A stretch of DNA of 52,253 bases from Moraxellaceae bacterium REDSEA-S32_B1. Its GTDB lineage: Bacteria > Pseudomonadota > Gammaproteobacteria > Pseudomonadales > Moraxellaceae. The DNA is taken from the NCBI GenBank assembly GCA_001626925.1, contig LUOR01000079.1, positions 1-52,253 of the forward strand, written 5' to 3'. A program made the position numbers and the translations under genes. Shown one piece after another: positions 8,481-17,521 of this stretch (positions are counted from its first letter, which is position 1; the number at the start of each line of letters is the position of its first letter). The notes under the pieces are model-generated. The model worked only from the letters and a program-made list of their open reading frames with translations, was not told the DNA's origin and searched no databases.

Positions 8481-8573
8481 AACCCCGACATCCTGTCGAG
8501 GTTACTTTGAATTCGGCTTGAGTCGCATCCTGCTAACTCTGTACATCCTGTACTTTGCGTTGGAAACATCCTG
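8481..8573. repeat. Array of four small hairpins sharing the core CATCCTG
   Basis: CATCCTG occurs at 8489, 8526, 8544 and 8567. Each copy is the centre of an inverted repeat with loop TCC, but the arms differ. The first is a 10-base-pair arm with one mismatch (8481-8503). The second is GCA/TGC extended by GAGT/ACTC (8520-8539), the third GTACA/TGTAC (8541-8553), and the fourth ACA/TGT (8566-8574). Different arms that stay self-complementary around a fixed loop suggest selection for structure rather than simple repeat copying. Confidence 0.7.
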
Positions 8574-8638
8574 TCTCTCAATAAGCATATAATAGAAAAT
8601 TATTTAACTTCCGCAAAGACGACAAATGCACTTCATCA

Positions 8639-8656
8639 TGTAAGCATTTGCTTACA
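8639..8656. promoter_or_regulatory. Candidate operator upstream of the small lipoprotein gene
   Basis: Perfect 7-base arms TGTAAGC (8639-8645) and GCTTACA (8650-8656) are separated by ATTT. The size and symmetry fit the binding site of a dimeric repressor. It lies about 125 bases before the gene; no regulator gene is adjacent. Confidence 0.4.
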
Positions 8657-8782
8657 CAAGTGGCGTAATTCACATTTTTCTTATACTTCTATTCGACATT
8701 TACATTTTTGTTCACTGTTTAAAACAGGTCGTCTAAGATTTTTCTTATAAATTAAAGCTTAAATTATTTAGGTTACAGTTTG

Positions 8783-9403
8783 ATGATGAATCGAATTTTT
8801 AGTTTAGCATTGCTCTCAACCAGCATAATGGCATGTAGCAATATCAACAATCAGCTAGATTCCTCGGACAAATCTTCCACAGATCAATCCCAAGCGACAC
8901 CGTCTAATCCAATTAAAAATACTTCGGCGAATGATTTGAAAGATAGTGGTTTGAAAGATAATGATTTAAAAGATGATGCGACCAAAGACCATGATTTAGC
9001 ACGTCATCTACTACCGAGCATGATTGAGCATAGTTATGGGAAAACGGATTATCTCGAAGCATGGCGGGATCTCAACGGCGATCAGATCAAAGATGCTGTA
9101 GTACTACTGCAAGGCACTGAGTGGTGTGGCTCGGGTGGTTGCACGATGTTAATTTATCATGCCAAAAATGATCATAGTTTGACTTTAGTGACGAAAACCA
9201 CAGTGACCAACACACCGATTTATCAACTATCGAGCACGCATAATGGTTGGTCTGATCTATCGGTGTATAGCAAAGGTGTTGGTCAGGTCAAACTCTCTTT
9301 TGATGGCAAATCTTATCCAAGCAATCCATCATTAGAAAAGTCGTATCAAATCCAAAAAGCTGATCAACAATTAGAATTGAGTAAACCTTTAGAGCTCAAC
9401 TAA
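8783..9403 (+). CDS. Small hypothetical lipoprotein
   Basis: A 206-residue protein with a lipoprotein signal whose lipobox ends ...STSIMAC, so lipidation is expected at the Cys near residue 18. A Ser/Thr/Asn-rich linker with a Lys-Asp repeat (LKDSGLKDNDLKDD) follows. A folded domain from about residue 70 contains AWRDLNGDQIKDAVVLL, an Asp-rich loop reminiscent of calcium-binding or integrin-like repeats, and a WCGSGGCTMLIY segment with a Cys pair that may form a disulfide. Similar domains occur in periplasmic proteins of unknown role, and I assign no function. ATG 8783 or 8786 is the start; TTG 8780 is less likely. It stands between two hairpin arrays. Confidence 0.7.
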   Translation: MMNRIFSLALLSTSIMACSNINNQLDSSDKSSTDQSQATPSNPIKNTSANDLKDSGLKDNDLKDDATKDHDLARHLLPSMIEHSYGKTDYLEAWRDLNGDQIKDAVVLLQGTEWCGSGGCTMLIYHAKNDHSLTLVTKTTVTNTPIYQLSSTHNGWSDLSVYSKGVGQVKLSFDGKSYPSNPSLEKSYQIQKADQQLELSKPLELN

Positions 9404-9817
9404 CATTGTTTGTGTAAGACTGATAAAATTTATCTGAATCGTAGAAGTGTCAGTCGCATTGTTCGAGGTCAGGACACCATCTGTAAGATGATGTTCTTAA
9501 AACTGATTGTATAAATTCTGGTATATGACCGAGTTTGCGGCTGACAAATGGTTTTGCCCTTGCGCCATACATGGCTCATCCCGAAAGCCTTGCGAGATAA
9601 TATCTCTCAGGTCGAACCTGAGCAAGATTGAAACATATTTCAATCGAAGCGTAAGACCCAGTGGTTAATCGTGACACACGAATATAAGTAGTAGATCTAT
9701 TTAGAACAATTATATTCTTCAGCACATTTTACCAGTCGCCTTTGGCGACTGGTAAAATGTGGGAAGTTTAGGGGCTTACGCCCCTAAAACCCCAAAAACA
9801 CATTTCTATGAAGAATA
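9404..9817. other. Intergenic stretch of about 410 bases filled with hairpins
   Basis: No gene was found. From about 9447 to 9790 it is dominated by unrelated, short-looped inverted repeats (listed as a repeat). It separates the convergent small lipoprotein and htpG genes. Confidence 0.6.
9447..9790. repeat. Array of mutually unrelated perfect hairpins
   Basis: In order the stretch holds: GTGTC/GACAC (9447-9477); CATCT-gta-AGATG (9478-9490); GCCA/TGGC (9564-9575); GAGAT-aat-ATCTC (9594-9606); CTCAGGT-cga-ACCTGAG (9606-9622); GATTGAAA-cata-TTTCAATC (9626-9645); and CGTG-aca-CACG (9670-9680). Next is an 18-base perfect inverted repeat with loop TTT (9723-9740 with 9744-9761), then TTTAGGGGC-ttac-GCCCCTAAA (9767-9788). 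Loops are 3-4 bases in nearly all. The last two could act as terminators between the convergent genes, but that does not explain the rest. Confidence 0.75.
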
Positions 9818-11743
9818 TTATTTCAACAATAAGCTATTGATACGTTTCACATATTCCGCAGGGTTATCAGGTAATCCACCTTCTGCAATCAAGGCTTGGT
9901 CAAAAATCACATTGGCTAAATCGTCAAACTGCGCACTGCCTTCGAGCTTTTGTACCAATGGATGCGATGGATTGATTTCCAAGATTGGTTTGCTTTCAGG
10001 CACCGCTTGACCTGCATCTTTAAGCATACGGATTAACTGTGGAGAAAGCTCGCCATCACCCGTCACTAAACAAGCTGGCGAATCGACCAAACGACTGGTC
10101 AAGCGCACTTCTTTAGTTTTGTCTTTCAATGAGTCACTGAGTTTTTCCACGACGGGTTTGAATTTTTCAGTCGCTTCATCCAGTGCTTTTTTCTCTTCAG
10201 CATCTTGTAGATCGCCCAAATCAACTGCACCTTTGGCAATACTTTGCATTGGTGTACCGTCAAATTCATGTACGAAATTCATCGCCCACTCATCGACACG
10301 ATCCGCCATCAACAGCACTTCAATGCCTTTTTTCTTGAACAATTCAAGCTGTGGCGAGTTCTTCGCAGTAGTCAAGCTATCCGCAGTGACGTAATAAATC
10401 GCCTTTTGCCCTTCTTTCATATTGGCTTTGTAGTCTGCCAATGAGGTGCTGATCTCGTCATTATTCGAGGTCGCAAAGCGTAAAAGTTTCAAGATACGTT
10501 CACGATTACCAAAGTCTTCACCCAAGCCTTCTTTGATCACTGAACCAAACTCAGCATAGAAGGTTTTGAATTTCTCTTGATCTTTTTCATCGTCAGATTT
10601 TGCCAAGCCATCAATCATGGTCAAGACACGACGTGCATTACCTTCACGAATGGTTTTCACGTCACGGCTTTCTTGCAGTAATTCACGGCTGACATTGAGC
10701 GGTAAGTCGGCACTGTCCACCACACCTTGTACAAAGCGCAGATAGTTTGGAATCAGATTGTCCGCATCGTCCATGATAAACACACGTTTTACATAGAGTT
10801 TGATACCTGCTTTCGACTCACGGGTAAATAAATCGTGCGGTGCTTTGCTTGGGATATAGAGCAGTTGGGTATATTCGGTGGTGCCCTCAACACGGTTGTG
10901 CGACCATGCCAAAGGCTCATCGAATGCGTGGCTCAGATTTTTATAGAACTCAACATATTGCTCATCGGTCACTTCTGATTTGCTTCGAGTCCACAGCGCA
11001 CTGGCTGAGTTGATCGCTTCCCATTCATCGGTTTTGACCATCTCACCGCCTTTGCTCGGCTCTTCACCTTCGGCAACCTCTTCTTCCTGCCATACTTCTT
11101 TTTGCATTTCGATCGGCAAACTGATGTGATCAGAATATTTATTGATGATCTGTTTTACTTTATAGCTTTCAAGATAGTCGAGCGCATCATCACGCAAGTG
11201 CAAAATGATGTCTGTACCACGACCTGCCTTTTCGATTTGCGTCACTTCGAAATCGCCTGTACCGTTACTGACCCAACGCACGCCTTCATTGCTTGGCGTA
11301 CCTGCACGACGAGATTCTACGGTGATTTTATCGGCAACGATAAAGCCTGAATAAAAGCCCACACCAAACTGCCCGATGAGCTGTGCATCTGATTTTTGGT
11401 CGCCTGTGAGCTTCGACATGAAGTCTTTGGTGCCTGATTTTGCGATCGTACCGAGGTTATCAATCGCTTCTTGTTCGGTAAGTCCAATGCCATTGTCCGA
11501 GATGGTGATTGTTTTGTTGTCTTTATCGAGGCTGACACGGACACGTAGATCAGGCGCATCTTCATAATATTCAGGATGATTGATGCCTTCAAAGCGCAAT
11601 TTGTCGCAAGCATCTGAGGCATTGGAAATCAATTCACGCAGGAAAATTTCTGGATTGGAATACAAAGAATGCGTGACTAAATGCAGTAGTTGTGCAACTT
11701 CGGCTTGGAAGCTGTGTTTTTGTGAGGCATTTTGCTCGCTCAT
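9818..11743 (-). CDS. htpG: Chaperone protein HtpG (Hsp90)
   Basis: A 641-residue bacterial Hsp90. The N-terminal GHKL ATPase domain shows the conserved [12 protein letters not shown] and DNGIGLT boxes and the [17 protein letters not shown] lid region. The middle domain carries the [10 protein letters not shown] motif, and the C-terminal dimerisation domain ends in NSLLLK. It folds and stabilises client proteins in the cytosol using ATP. The length is normal for the family. A GGAG lies about seven bases before the ATG, and a sigma-32-type promoter is readable at 11792-11819. A hairpin-rich gap follows the stop. Confidence 0.96.
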   Translation of the reverse strand: MSEQNASQKHSFQAEVAQLLHLVTHSLYSNPEIFLRELISNASDACDKLRFEGINHPEYYEDAPDLRVRVSLDKDNKTITISDNGIGLTEQEAIDNLGTIAKSGTKDFMSKLTGDQKSDAQLIGQFGVGFYSGFIVADKITVESRRAGTPSNEGVRWVSNGTGDFEVTQIEKAGRGTDIILHLRDDALDYLESYKVKQIINKYSDHISLPIEMQKEVWQEEEVAEGEEPSKGGEMVKTDEWEAINSASALWTRSKSEVTDEQYVEFYKNLSHAFDEPLAWSHNRVEGTTEYTQLLYIPSKAPHDLFTRESKAGIKLYVKRVFIMDDADNLIPNYLRFVQGVVDSADLPLNVSRELLQESRDVKTIREGNARRVLTMIDGLAKSDDEKDQEKFKTFYAEFGSVIKEGLGEDFGNRERILKLLRFATSNNDEISTSLADYKANMKEGQKAIYYVTADSLTTAKNSPQLELFKKKGIEVLLMADRVDEWAMNFVHEFDGTPMQSIAKGAVDLGDLQDAEEKKALDEATEKFKPVVEKLSDSLKDKTKEVRLTSRLVDSPACLVTGDGELSPQLIRMLKDAGQAVPESKPILEINPSHPLVQKLEGSAQFDDLANVIFDQALIAEGGLPDNPAEYVKRINSLLLK

Positions 11744-11791
11744 TGATGAACTCCTTTAAATTTTTGCAGTAAAAATATTTGAATGGTTCAT

Positions 11792-11819
11792 CAATGGCGA
11801 TTCAGCCGTGTTTTTTCAA
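11792..11819 (-). promoter_or_regulatory. Sigma-32-type heat-shock promoter of htpG
   Basis: On the minus strand TTGAAA (-35) is followed after 14 bases by CGCCATTG, close to the consensus CTTGAAA-N13-15-CCCCATNT. It lies about 50 bases before the htpG start. Confidence 0.6.
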
Positions 11820-11859
11820 TAGGATTGAAGTAGCTTTTTTAATTTTATGAGTAGGAAAA

Positions 11860-12284
11860 TTAGCTGTCTTGATTCTGCTTAGAAAATAAAGGTTGATGTA
11901 GACTTGGCATGATGAGAATGTCCCAAATTAATGCCCACAATGTGGTCACAGTTTCAGAAAATATAGATGCTATACCTGTCATAAATGACCAAGCTGAACT
12001 TGGCATTAGATAAATCAGTAAGAGTGGAAAATAACCATAAACATAAAGAACTCTTGCCCATGATTTGAGTAAAAGTAAACCAATCAAGATGGCAGTAAAT
12101 AAAATCCCAACAACACCCACTATCACAGATTCCCAAGTCTGCATTTTTGGTATCAACAAGTATTCATCTAACTCCCAATATGTTTAATTATTAAAATCTA
12201 TCGCAGCTGCAATAAAAACAAAAATCAGGCTTAAGATGATTATCAGTCTAATTTAGCTTTCGTAATTACTGGATCAGTTTTCAT
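11860..12284 (-). pseudogene. Decayed small membrane-protein gene
   Basis: An intact frame (11860-12159) would give 99 residues with two or three membrane helices from a TTG start. Upstream the same frame continues as TYWELDEYLLIPK, then an in-frame TAA (12184-12186). Before that come a clear membrane segment LIIILSLIFVFIAAAIDFNN and, after a frame change near 12245, an N-terminus MKTDPVITKAKL starting at ATG 12284. Joined, this makes a sensible membrane protein of about 140 residues, so the gene looks broken by one frameshift and one stop. The alternative is that a shorter protein is still made from TTG 12159 or 12162, where GGGAG lies about 12 bases upstream. The family is not recognised. 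Confidence 0.55.
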
Positions 12285-12317
12285 ATTTTATTTCTCATCA
12301 TTGACTAACCACAGTAT

Positions 12318-12346
12318 ATAAAAAAACGCCCACATTGTGAGCGTTT
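12318..12346 (-). terminator. Rho-independent terminator of dnaK
   Basis: AAACGC (12324-12329) and GCGTTT (12341-12346) frame an inner CAC/GTG pair; on the minus strand the hairpin runs into a T tract. It lies 20 bases after the dnaK stop. Confidence 0.8.
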
Positions 12347-12365
12347 CCTTGAGTCTGATTAAGAC

Positions 12366-14315
12366 TTACTTTTTATCATCATTCACTTCAGTGAACTCAG
12401 CATCAACAACACCATCATCGGCTTTTTGCGAACCACCAGCTTGTTGGTTGAATGCGTTTGGATCGAAGTCCTGCGCACCCGCACCGCCTGCTGCACCTTG
12501 CGCTTGTTCATACGCACGTTGTGTGATCGGCATCAAGATGTTTTGTAATGCTTCAGTTTTCGCTTTGATCTCATCCGCATCATTTTCTTTGGTTGCTGCT
12601 TCAAGCTCAGACACTGCGGTATCGACTGCTGTTTTTTCTTCATCAGTCACTTGCTCGCCGAGGTCTTTCACTGCTTTTTGTGCGCTTGAAATTAAGGCAT
12701 CCGCTTCGTTACGTGCTTTTGCCAATTCTTCAAACTTGCGATCTTCCTCGGCATTCGCCTCAGCATCTTTAATCATTGCTTCGATCTCGTCATCTGATAG
12801 ACCAGAGTTTGCTTTGATCTGGATCGATTGCTCTTTACCAGTGCTCTTGTCTTTTGCAGATACTTTCAAGATACCGTCGGCATTGATGTCGAATGATACT
12901 TCAATTTGCGGTACACCACGTGGCGCAGGTGGGATATCACCGAGCTGGAAGTTGCCCAACAATTTATTTTGTTGTGCCATCTTACGCTCACCTTGATAGA
13001 CCGAAATGTCTACCGCAGGTTGGTTGTCCGCTGCTGTTGAGAACACTTGAGATTTCTTCGCAGGAATCGTGGTGTTTTTCTCAATGATTGGTGTCAATAC
13101 ACCGCCCATGGTTTCGATACCGAGGGTCAAAGGTGTTACGTCAAGAAGAAGAACATCGTTCTTATCACCTGACAATACCGCACCTTGAATCGCCGCACCA
13201 ATCGCAACTGCTTCATCAGGGTTCACGTCTTTACGTGGCTCTTTGCCGAAGAATTCTTGTACTTTTTGTTGTACAAGTGGCATACGAGATTGACCACCGA
13301 CCAAGATCACATCAGAGATTTCAGATGATGATAGACCAGCGTCTTTCAGTGCGATACGGCAAGGCTCAATAGTACGTGCAACCAGATCAGCAACAAGGCT
13401 TTCAAGTTTGGCACGTGTCACATTGATCACTAAGTGTTTTGGACCAGACGCATCCGCAGTGATATATGGCAAGTTGATCTCTGTTGAAGTCGAAGAAGAC
13501 AATTCGATTTTTGCCTTTTCCGCTGCTTCTTTTAGACGTTGTAATGCCAATGGATCATTTTTCAGATTGACGCTTTGATCTTTCTTGAACTCTTCAACCA
13601 AGTATTCAATCAATGCGCTATCAAAGTCTTCACCACCGAGGAAGGTATCACCGTTGGTCGACAATACTTCAATCTGTTGGTCACCGTCCAAATCTGCGAT
13701 TTCAATGATAGATACGTCGAATGTACCACCACCCAAGTCATAGACTGCAACTTTACGGTCGCCTTCTTTCTTGTCCATACCGAACGCAAGTGCCGCAGCC
13801 GTTGGTTCGTTGATGATACGTTTTACGTCTAGACCTGCGATCTTACCCGCATCTTTAGTCGCTTGACGTTGTGCATCGTTGAAGTATGCAGGAACAGTCA
13901 CGACTGCTTCTGTCACAGTTTCACCAAGATAATCTTCCGCTGTTTTCTTCATCTTTTTCAAGATTTCAGCAGAAACTTGTTGTGGTGCAAGTTTTTTGTC
14001 ATTCACATCCACCCAAGCGTCGCCGTTGTCTGCTTTGATGATTTTGTATGGCACAAGACCGATGTCTTTTTGTACCGCTTGGTCTTCATAACGACGACCG
14101 ATCAAACGCTTGATGGCGAATAATGTGTTTTTCGGGTTGGTCACTGCTTGACGTTTTGCAGATTGACCGACCAAGATTTCGCCGTCTTTATAAGCGATGA
14201 TAGATGGTGTCGTACGTGCGCCTTCAGCGTTTTCAATTACTTTGACTTTATCGCCTTCGAGTACCGCAACACATGAGTTGGTTGTACCTAAGTCAATACC
14301 GATAATTTTAGCCAT
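12366..14315 (-). CDS. dnaK: Chaperone protein DnaK (Hsp70)
   Basis: A 649-residue Hsp70. The ATPase domain begins with [15 protein letters not shown] and contains [15 protein letters not shown]. The linker [15 protein letters not shown] leads to the substrate-binding domain, followed by a helical lid and the acidic tail [10 protein letters not shown]. It binds unfolded segments in an ATP cycle driven by DnaJ and GrpE. GAGGA lies seven bases before the ATG. grpE is 120 bases upstream on the same strand with a separate heat-shock promoter for dnaK between them, and a terminator follows, so dnaK can be transcribed alone or with grpE. dnaJ is about 19 kb away in this window. Confidence 0.97.
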   Translation of the reverse strand: MAKIIGIDLGTTNSCVAVLEGDKVKVIENAEGARTTPSIIAYKDGEILVGQSAKRQAVTNPKNTLFAIKRLIGRRYEDQAVQKDIGLVPYKIIKADNGDAWVDVNDKKLAPQQVSAEILKKMKKTAEDYLGETVTEAVVTVPAYFNDAQRQATKDAGKIAGLDVKRIINEPTAAALAFGMDKKEGDRKVAVYDLGGGTFDVSIIEIADLDGDQQIEVLSTNGDTFLGGEDFDSALIEYLVEEFKKDQSVNLKNDPLALQRLKEAAEKAKIELSSSTSTEINLPYITADASGPKHLVINVTRAKLESLVADLVARTIEPCRIALKDAGLSSSEISDVILVGGQSRMPLVQQKVQEFFGKEPRKDVNPDEAVAIGAAIQGAVLSGDKNDVLLLDVTPLTLGIETMGGVLTPIIEKNTTIPAKKSQVFSTAADNQPAVDISVYQGERKMAQQNKLLGNFQLGDIPPAPRGVPQIEVSFDINADGILKVSAKDKSTGKEQSIQIKANSGLSDDEIEAMIKDAEANAEEDRKFEELAKARNEADALISSAQKAVKDLGEQVTDEEKTAVDTAVSELEAATKENDADEIKAKTEALQNILMPITQRAYEQAQGAAGGAGAQDFDPNAFNQQAGGSQKADDGVVDAEFTEVNDDKK

Positions 14316-14363
14316 TTGATTTGTTCCTCAAATAATTTTGTGCAATGTTTTGCTTGTTATCCG

Positions 14364-14391
14364 ATATGAGAGCATTTGGTTTTTTTTCAAG
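14364..14391 (-). promoter_or_regulatory. Sigma-32-type heat-shock promoter of dnaK
   Basis: On the minus strand a perfect CTTGAAA (-35) is followed after 13 bases by TCTCATAT, a six-of-eight match to CCCCATNT. It lies about 50 bases before dnaK. Confidence 0.6.
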
Positions 14392-14435
14392 TCAATGTGC
14401 TGAAAAATTTCTACAAATGCGCTCGTTTTTTCTGC

Positions 14436-14981
14436 TTACTGACCGACTGTAACCATTGCAGGGCGGAGCAACCGACCTGATAGGGTGTAGCCTTTTTGCA
14501 ACACATTTCCGATCTCGCCTGCTTTGGCATTTGCGTCAATACCAACCGCTTGATGTAGGTCTGCATTAAAACCATTTGCCACATCGACTGCTTCAATCCC
14601 ATTTTTTTCTAGGGTGCTGAGTAGTGATTTTAAAGTCAGCTCGACACCTTCAAGTAGTGGCGTTTTTTCTTCACCTGCGGCTTGGATGGCACGTTCAAGG
14701 TTATCCACCGATTCAAGCAAGCCTTTGGCGAATTTTTCTAAAGCAAATTTTTTCGCTGTGTCCGCTTCACGTTCAAGGCGTTCTTTGACCTTTTCAGATT
14801 CATAAATCGCATTGGCAGCGCGGGCTTTTTCCAGCTTTAGGCTTTCTGCCAATTTGCCAATTTGCGCTTGTAAATCTTCTACTGTCACTTCTTCAGCATT
14901 TTCATTGGTTTCTGTATTCTCAAGATCTTGTTCTTGAGCTACAGTCTGATCTTGAGCTTGCTCATTGTGCTCAGTTGCCAT
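14436..14981 (-). CDS. grpE: Nucleotide exchange factor GrpE
   Basis: A 181-residue protein with an acidic Gln/Glu-rich N-terminus, a long helical coil ([23 protein letters not shown]...) for dimerisation, and the conserved C-terminal beta-domain motifs [19 protein letters not shown] and [20 protein letters not shown]. It releases ADP from DnaK and acts as a thermosensor in that cycle. ATG 14981 was chosen over 15044 because GGAG lies eight bases upstream and the family's proteins begin with this acidic stretch. A heat-shock promoter is visible at 15095-15122. Confidence 0.95.
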   Translation of the reverse strand: MATEHNEQAQDQTVAQEQDLENTETNENAEEVTVEDLQAQIGKLAESLKLEKARAANAIYESEKVKERLEREADTAKKFALEKFAKGLLESVDNLERAIQAAGEEKTPLLEGVELTLKSLLSTLEKNGIEAVDVANGFNADLHQAVGIDANAKAGEIGNVLQKGYTLSGRLLRPAMVTVGQ

Positions 14982-15094
14982 TGATGTTCTCCGTTTAAAA
15001 AAGTCAAACATAGCAGTCCTCAAAGCGTTGTTGCGATCAAACATGATGCGAAACTGCAGTGTTCATCTAAAAATAAAATAACGATTGCTTGATG

Positions 15095-15122
15095 AGTATG
15101 GGCAAAGCAAAAGGAATTCAAG
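15095..15122 (-). promoter_or_regulatory. Sigma-32-type heat-shock promoter of grpE
   Basis: On the minus strand CTTGAAT (-35) is followed after 13 bases by CCCATACT, close to the heat-shock consensus. It lies about 115 bases before the grpE start. Confidence 0.55.
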
Positions 15123-15233
15123 CAACAAGAACGTTTGAAAGCTGAATTTTTATCATTTTTTTGGAATTAAAGTCAGTTTTGATCATGATGAAAGGTGATT
15201 TCGCACCATTCTCAAAATTATAAAGCGAATAAA

Positions 15234-16571
15234 TTAACCAATCTGAATATCGGCAGATGGATATTGCACACGACTTTTCTTCGGCGTGGCGATCAGATAA
15301 ACCAAAGTCAACGGCCCAAGTCGTCCTGCGTACATTAAGAAAATCAAGGTCAATAAACTGCCGTTGTGCAACTCAGCGGTGATGCCCCGAGACAAACCGA
15401 CAGTACATGCCGCTGATAACACCTCAAACACCACATCAATAAAGTCTTGCTCAGGCTCAAAGATCAACAACAAAAACATGCCAGACACAATAAAAAAGCA
15501 GGTAATCAAAGTGACTGCCAATGCCTTAAAGGTCATTTCATGAGAGATCGAACGCTCGAATACGATGGTTTCATCATTACGACGCAAGAATGAAATCACG
15601 CTAAGGAGCAAAATCACAAATGTCCCGACTTTGATCCCACCTGCGGTACTTAATGATCCGCCACCAATAAACATCAGCAACATCATAAGGAAAGTGGATG
15701 CATTGGTCATCGATGCAGTATCGACACTATTAAAACCTGACGATCTCGGCACAGTCGCCTGAAACCACGCATGGGTGGCTTGCTGTACATTATTCATATT
15801 GCCAAGGGTATTGGGATTATTTGCCTCAAGCGCCCACAGCCCCACAAATGCAATCAGGTTAATAATTAAAACACTGGACAAAATCACTTTCGAATTAATG
15901 GTGAGCTTACGCCACACTTTGGCTTGTTTAATGTCCATAAACACCACAAAACCAATCCCACCCAAAATGTACAAAGAGCTTACCGTCATACACAATAGAA
16001 AATTATTCTGAAAGTCCATCAGACTATTATTGAATAGCGTAAAGCCGGCATTGTTAAAAGCAGACACACTATAAAACAAGGCATAGTAGGCACTATGTGA
16101 CAAGCCAAACTGCGGATACCACGCCGCCAATAAAAAGAAAAATCCAATCGCCTCAAAGAATAAAGTGTAGATCAACACGCCTTTGGCAATGAAAGTGACA
16201 TTATGTAGACTGGTCTGCCCTAAGGCATTTTGCGCAAAAATTTGCTGTTTTAAGCCGATCTTGGGAGACAAGCTTAGTGCCGCCAAGATCGCAAAGGTAA
16301 TGAAGCCTAATCCCCCCGCCTGAATCATCAGCAAAATCATCAACTGACCAAACACCGTATAGGTTTCATTGATCGATACCACGGACAAACCTGTAATAGT
16401 CACCGCAGAAGTCGCCGTAAAAAATGCGGTCATAAACGATAAATCGCCATGATGCGACACAGGCAACATCAACAGAATCGTCCCCATCACAATAAAACTA
16501 AAAAATCCCAATGCCAACATGCTTGGCGGACTGAGATTGACGATTTTATTTTTCAGGTTAAGTGCTTTCAT
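15234..16571 (-). CDS. TrkH/KtrB-type potassium channel subunit
   Basis: A 445-residue membrane protein with about ten hydrophobic segments in the four-repeat loop-helix pattern of the TrkH/KtrB/HKT superfamily. Segments include FFTATSAVTITGLSVV, YYALFYSVSAFNNAGFTLF, ATVPRSSGFNSVDTASM and LSAACTVGLSRGITAEL, which correspond to the pore loops with a conserved Gly. The length is nearer to KtrB (about 450) than to E. coli TrkH (about 480). It carries potassium into the cell, driven by the membrane potential or sodium. The KtrA/TrkA-like subunit gene lies 33 bases upstream on the same strand, making a two-gene operon. No good Shine-Dalgarno precedes the ATG, so coupled translation is possible. 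Confidence 0.88.
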   Translation of the reverse strand: MKALNLKNKIVNLSPPSMLALGFFSFIVMGTILLMLPVSHHGDLSFMTAFFTATSAVTITGLSVVSINETYTVFGQLMILLMIQAGGLGFITFAILAALSLSPKIGLKQQIFAQNALGQTSLHNVTFIAKGVLIYTLFFEAIGFFFLLAAWYPQFGLSHSAYYALFYSVSAFNNAGFTLFNNSLMDFQNNFLLCMTVSSLYILGGIGFVVFMDIKQAKVWRKLTINSKVILSSVLIINLIAFVGLWALEANNPNTLGNMNNVQQATHAWFQATVPRSSGFNSVDTASMTNASTFLMMLLMFIGGGSLSTAGGIKVGTFVILLLSVISFLRRNDETIVFERSISHEMTFKALAVTLITCFFIVSGMFLLLIFEPEQDFIDVVFEVLSAACTVGLSRGITAELHNGSLLTLIFLMYAGRLGPLTLVYLIATPKKSRVQYPSADIQIG

Positions 16572-16604
16572 AAAATGATACTGTGAGATTTTTTGAAGTC
16601 GTTT

Positions 16605-17261
16605 TTAGGCTTGTAAGAATCGGTTTGAGAGCTTTTTCAACTCTTTTAACGGCCCTTCCAAAACCAAAATATCATTGAGCTCCAATGTCGTATCAGGATC
16701 GATATGACACACCACTTGCTGTTGTCGCTTCAATAGCACAATGGTGATGTCATTGGCTTTATTGATCAATCCAAGCAGATTGACCCCACGCAGATGTAGC
16801 GGAATCACCACTTTGACGATGTAGTGATCATCGCCAAGCGACATATAACGACTGACCCAGGGATAATTCAAAGCTTGTGCCACACGCACACCCATATCTT
16901 CTTCAGGATGGATAATTTTTTTGATTTTAAAATGTGACAAAATCATATGATGCGCACTAGTTTTGGCTTTGACCCAGATATTTTCCACACCCATATTTTT
17001 CAAGTGTAAAACACACAAAATACTGGCTTCGATGTCTTCACCGATTGCGACTACGACAGCGTCACTACTTTGAACATTTAGTTCTTTGAGCACAGATTCA
17101 TCGGTGGCATCGGCGATCACGGCATGTGTCAGTTTGTCTGAAATATTCTCGACATTTTTTTTGATCAGATCGACCCCGATCACATCATGCTTGAGCGATG
17201 CCAATTCGGTGGCAACCGTCATCCCGAAACTGCCTAAGCCAATTACTGCAAATTGCGCCAT
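16605..17261 (-). CDS. TrkA/KtrA-type potassium channel regulatory subunit
   Basis: A 218-residue cytosolic protein. The N-terminal RCK/TrkA-N Rossmann domain starts with AVIGLGSFGMTVA and the acidic end of strand two (VIGVDL), and the TrkA-C domain is at about residues 135-218. The single Rossmann plus single C domain matches KtrA rather than the duplicated E. coli TrkA (458 residues). It gates the partner channel in response to bound nucleotide. ATG 17261 was chosen over 17336 because the family begins at this point and AGGTG lies about ten bases upstream. It is first in an operon with the channel gene. Confidence 0.9.
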   Translation of the reverse strand: MAQFAVIGLGSFGMTVATELASLKHDVIGVDLIKKNVENISDKLTHAVIADATDESVLKELNVQSSDAVVVAIGEDIEASILCVLHLKNMGVENIWVKAKTSAHHMILSHFKIKKIIHPEEDMGVRVAQALNYPWVSRYMSLGDDHYIVKVVIPLHLRGVNLLGLINKANDITIVLLKRQQQVVCHIDPDTTLELNDILVLEGPLKELKKLSNRFLQA

Positions 17262-17461
17262 GAAACTTACACCTGTGTTATATCTATTGTCGCTCAGCTT
17301 TGAAGCGCACGTATTTTGGAGAAAAATATAGCACATCCAATTAACTAACCCTATTTACCTAAGGCAAGAATTTGTACTAGATTCATTGCCGTAACGGTTT
17401 TTCTCCATTGAAATTTTCTGAGTTTCGATTTTTCACTACTTAAAAAATTATAGTTGATATG

Positions 17462-17493
17462 AAAAAGCCACCCGATGGCTCGAATGGCTTTTT
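17462..17493 (-). terminator. Rho-independent terminator after the BCCT transporter gene
   Basis: AAAAAGCCA (17462-17470) pairs with TGGCTTTTT (17485-17493); on the minus strand it ends in a T run. It lies about 30 bases after the stop codon. Confidence 0.8.
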
Positions 17494-17521
17494 AAAATGA
17501 TGAGATTTCAGCGTAACGAGA

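Larger units (their letters stand above)
8380..8782. other. Intergenic stretch of about 400 bases: hairpin array and one candidate operator
   Basis: No coding frame with protein-like composition was seen. The stretch holds the CATCCTG hairpin array (8481-8573) and an inverted repeat (8639-8656), both listed separately; the rest is AT-rich and should include the promoter of the following lipoprotein gene. Confidence 0.6.

Noticed and set aside
12337..12996. Plus-strand frame of 219 residues opposite dnaK
   Set aside because: Ser/Ala/Phe-rich shadow of the dnaK C-terminal codons; dnaK itself is certain.
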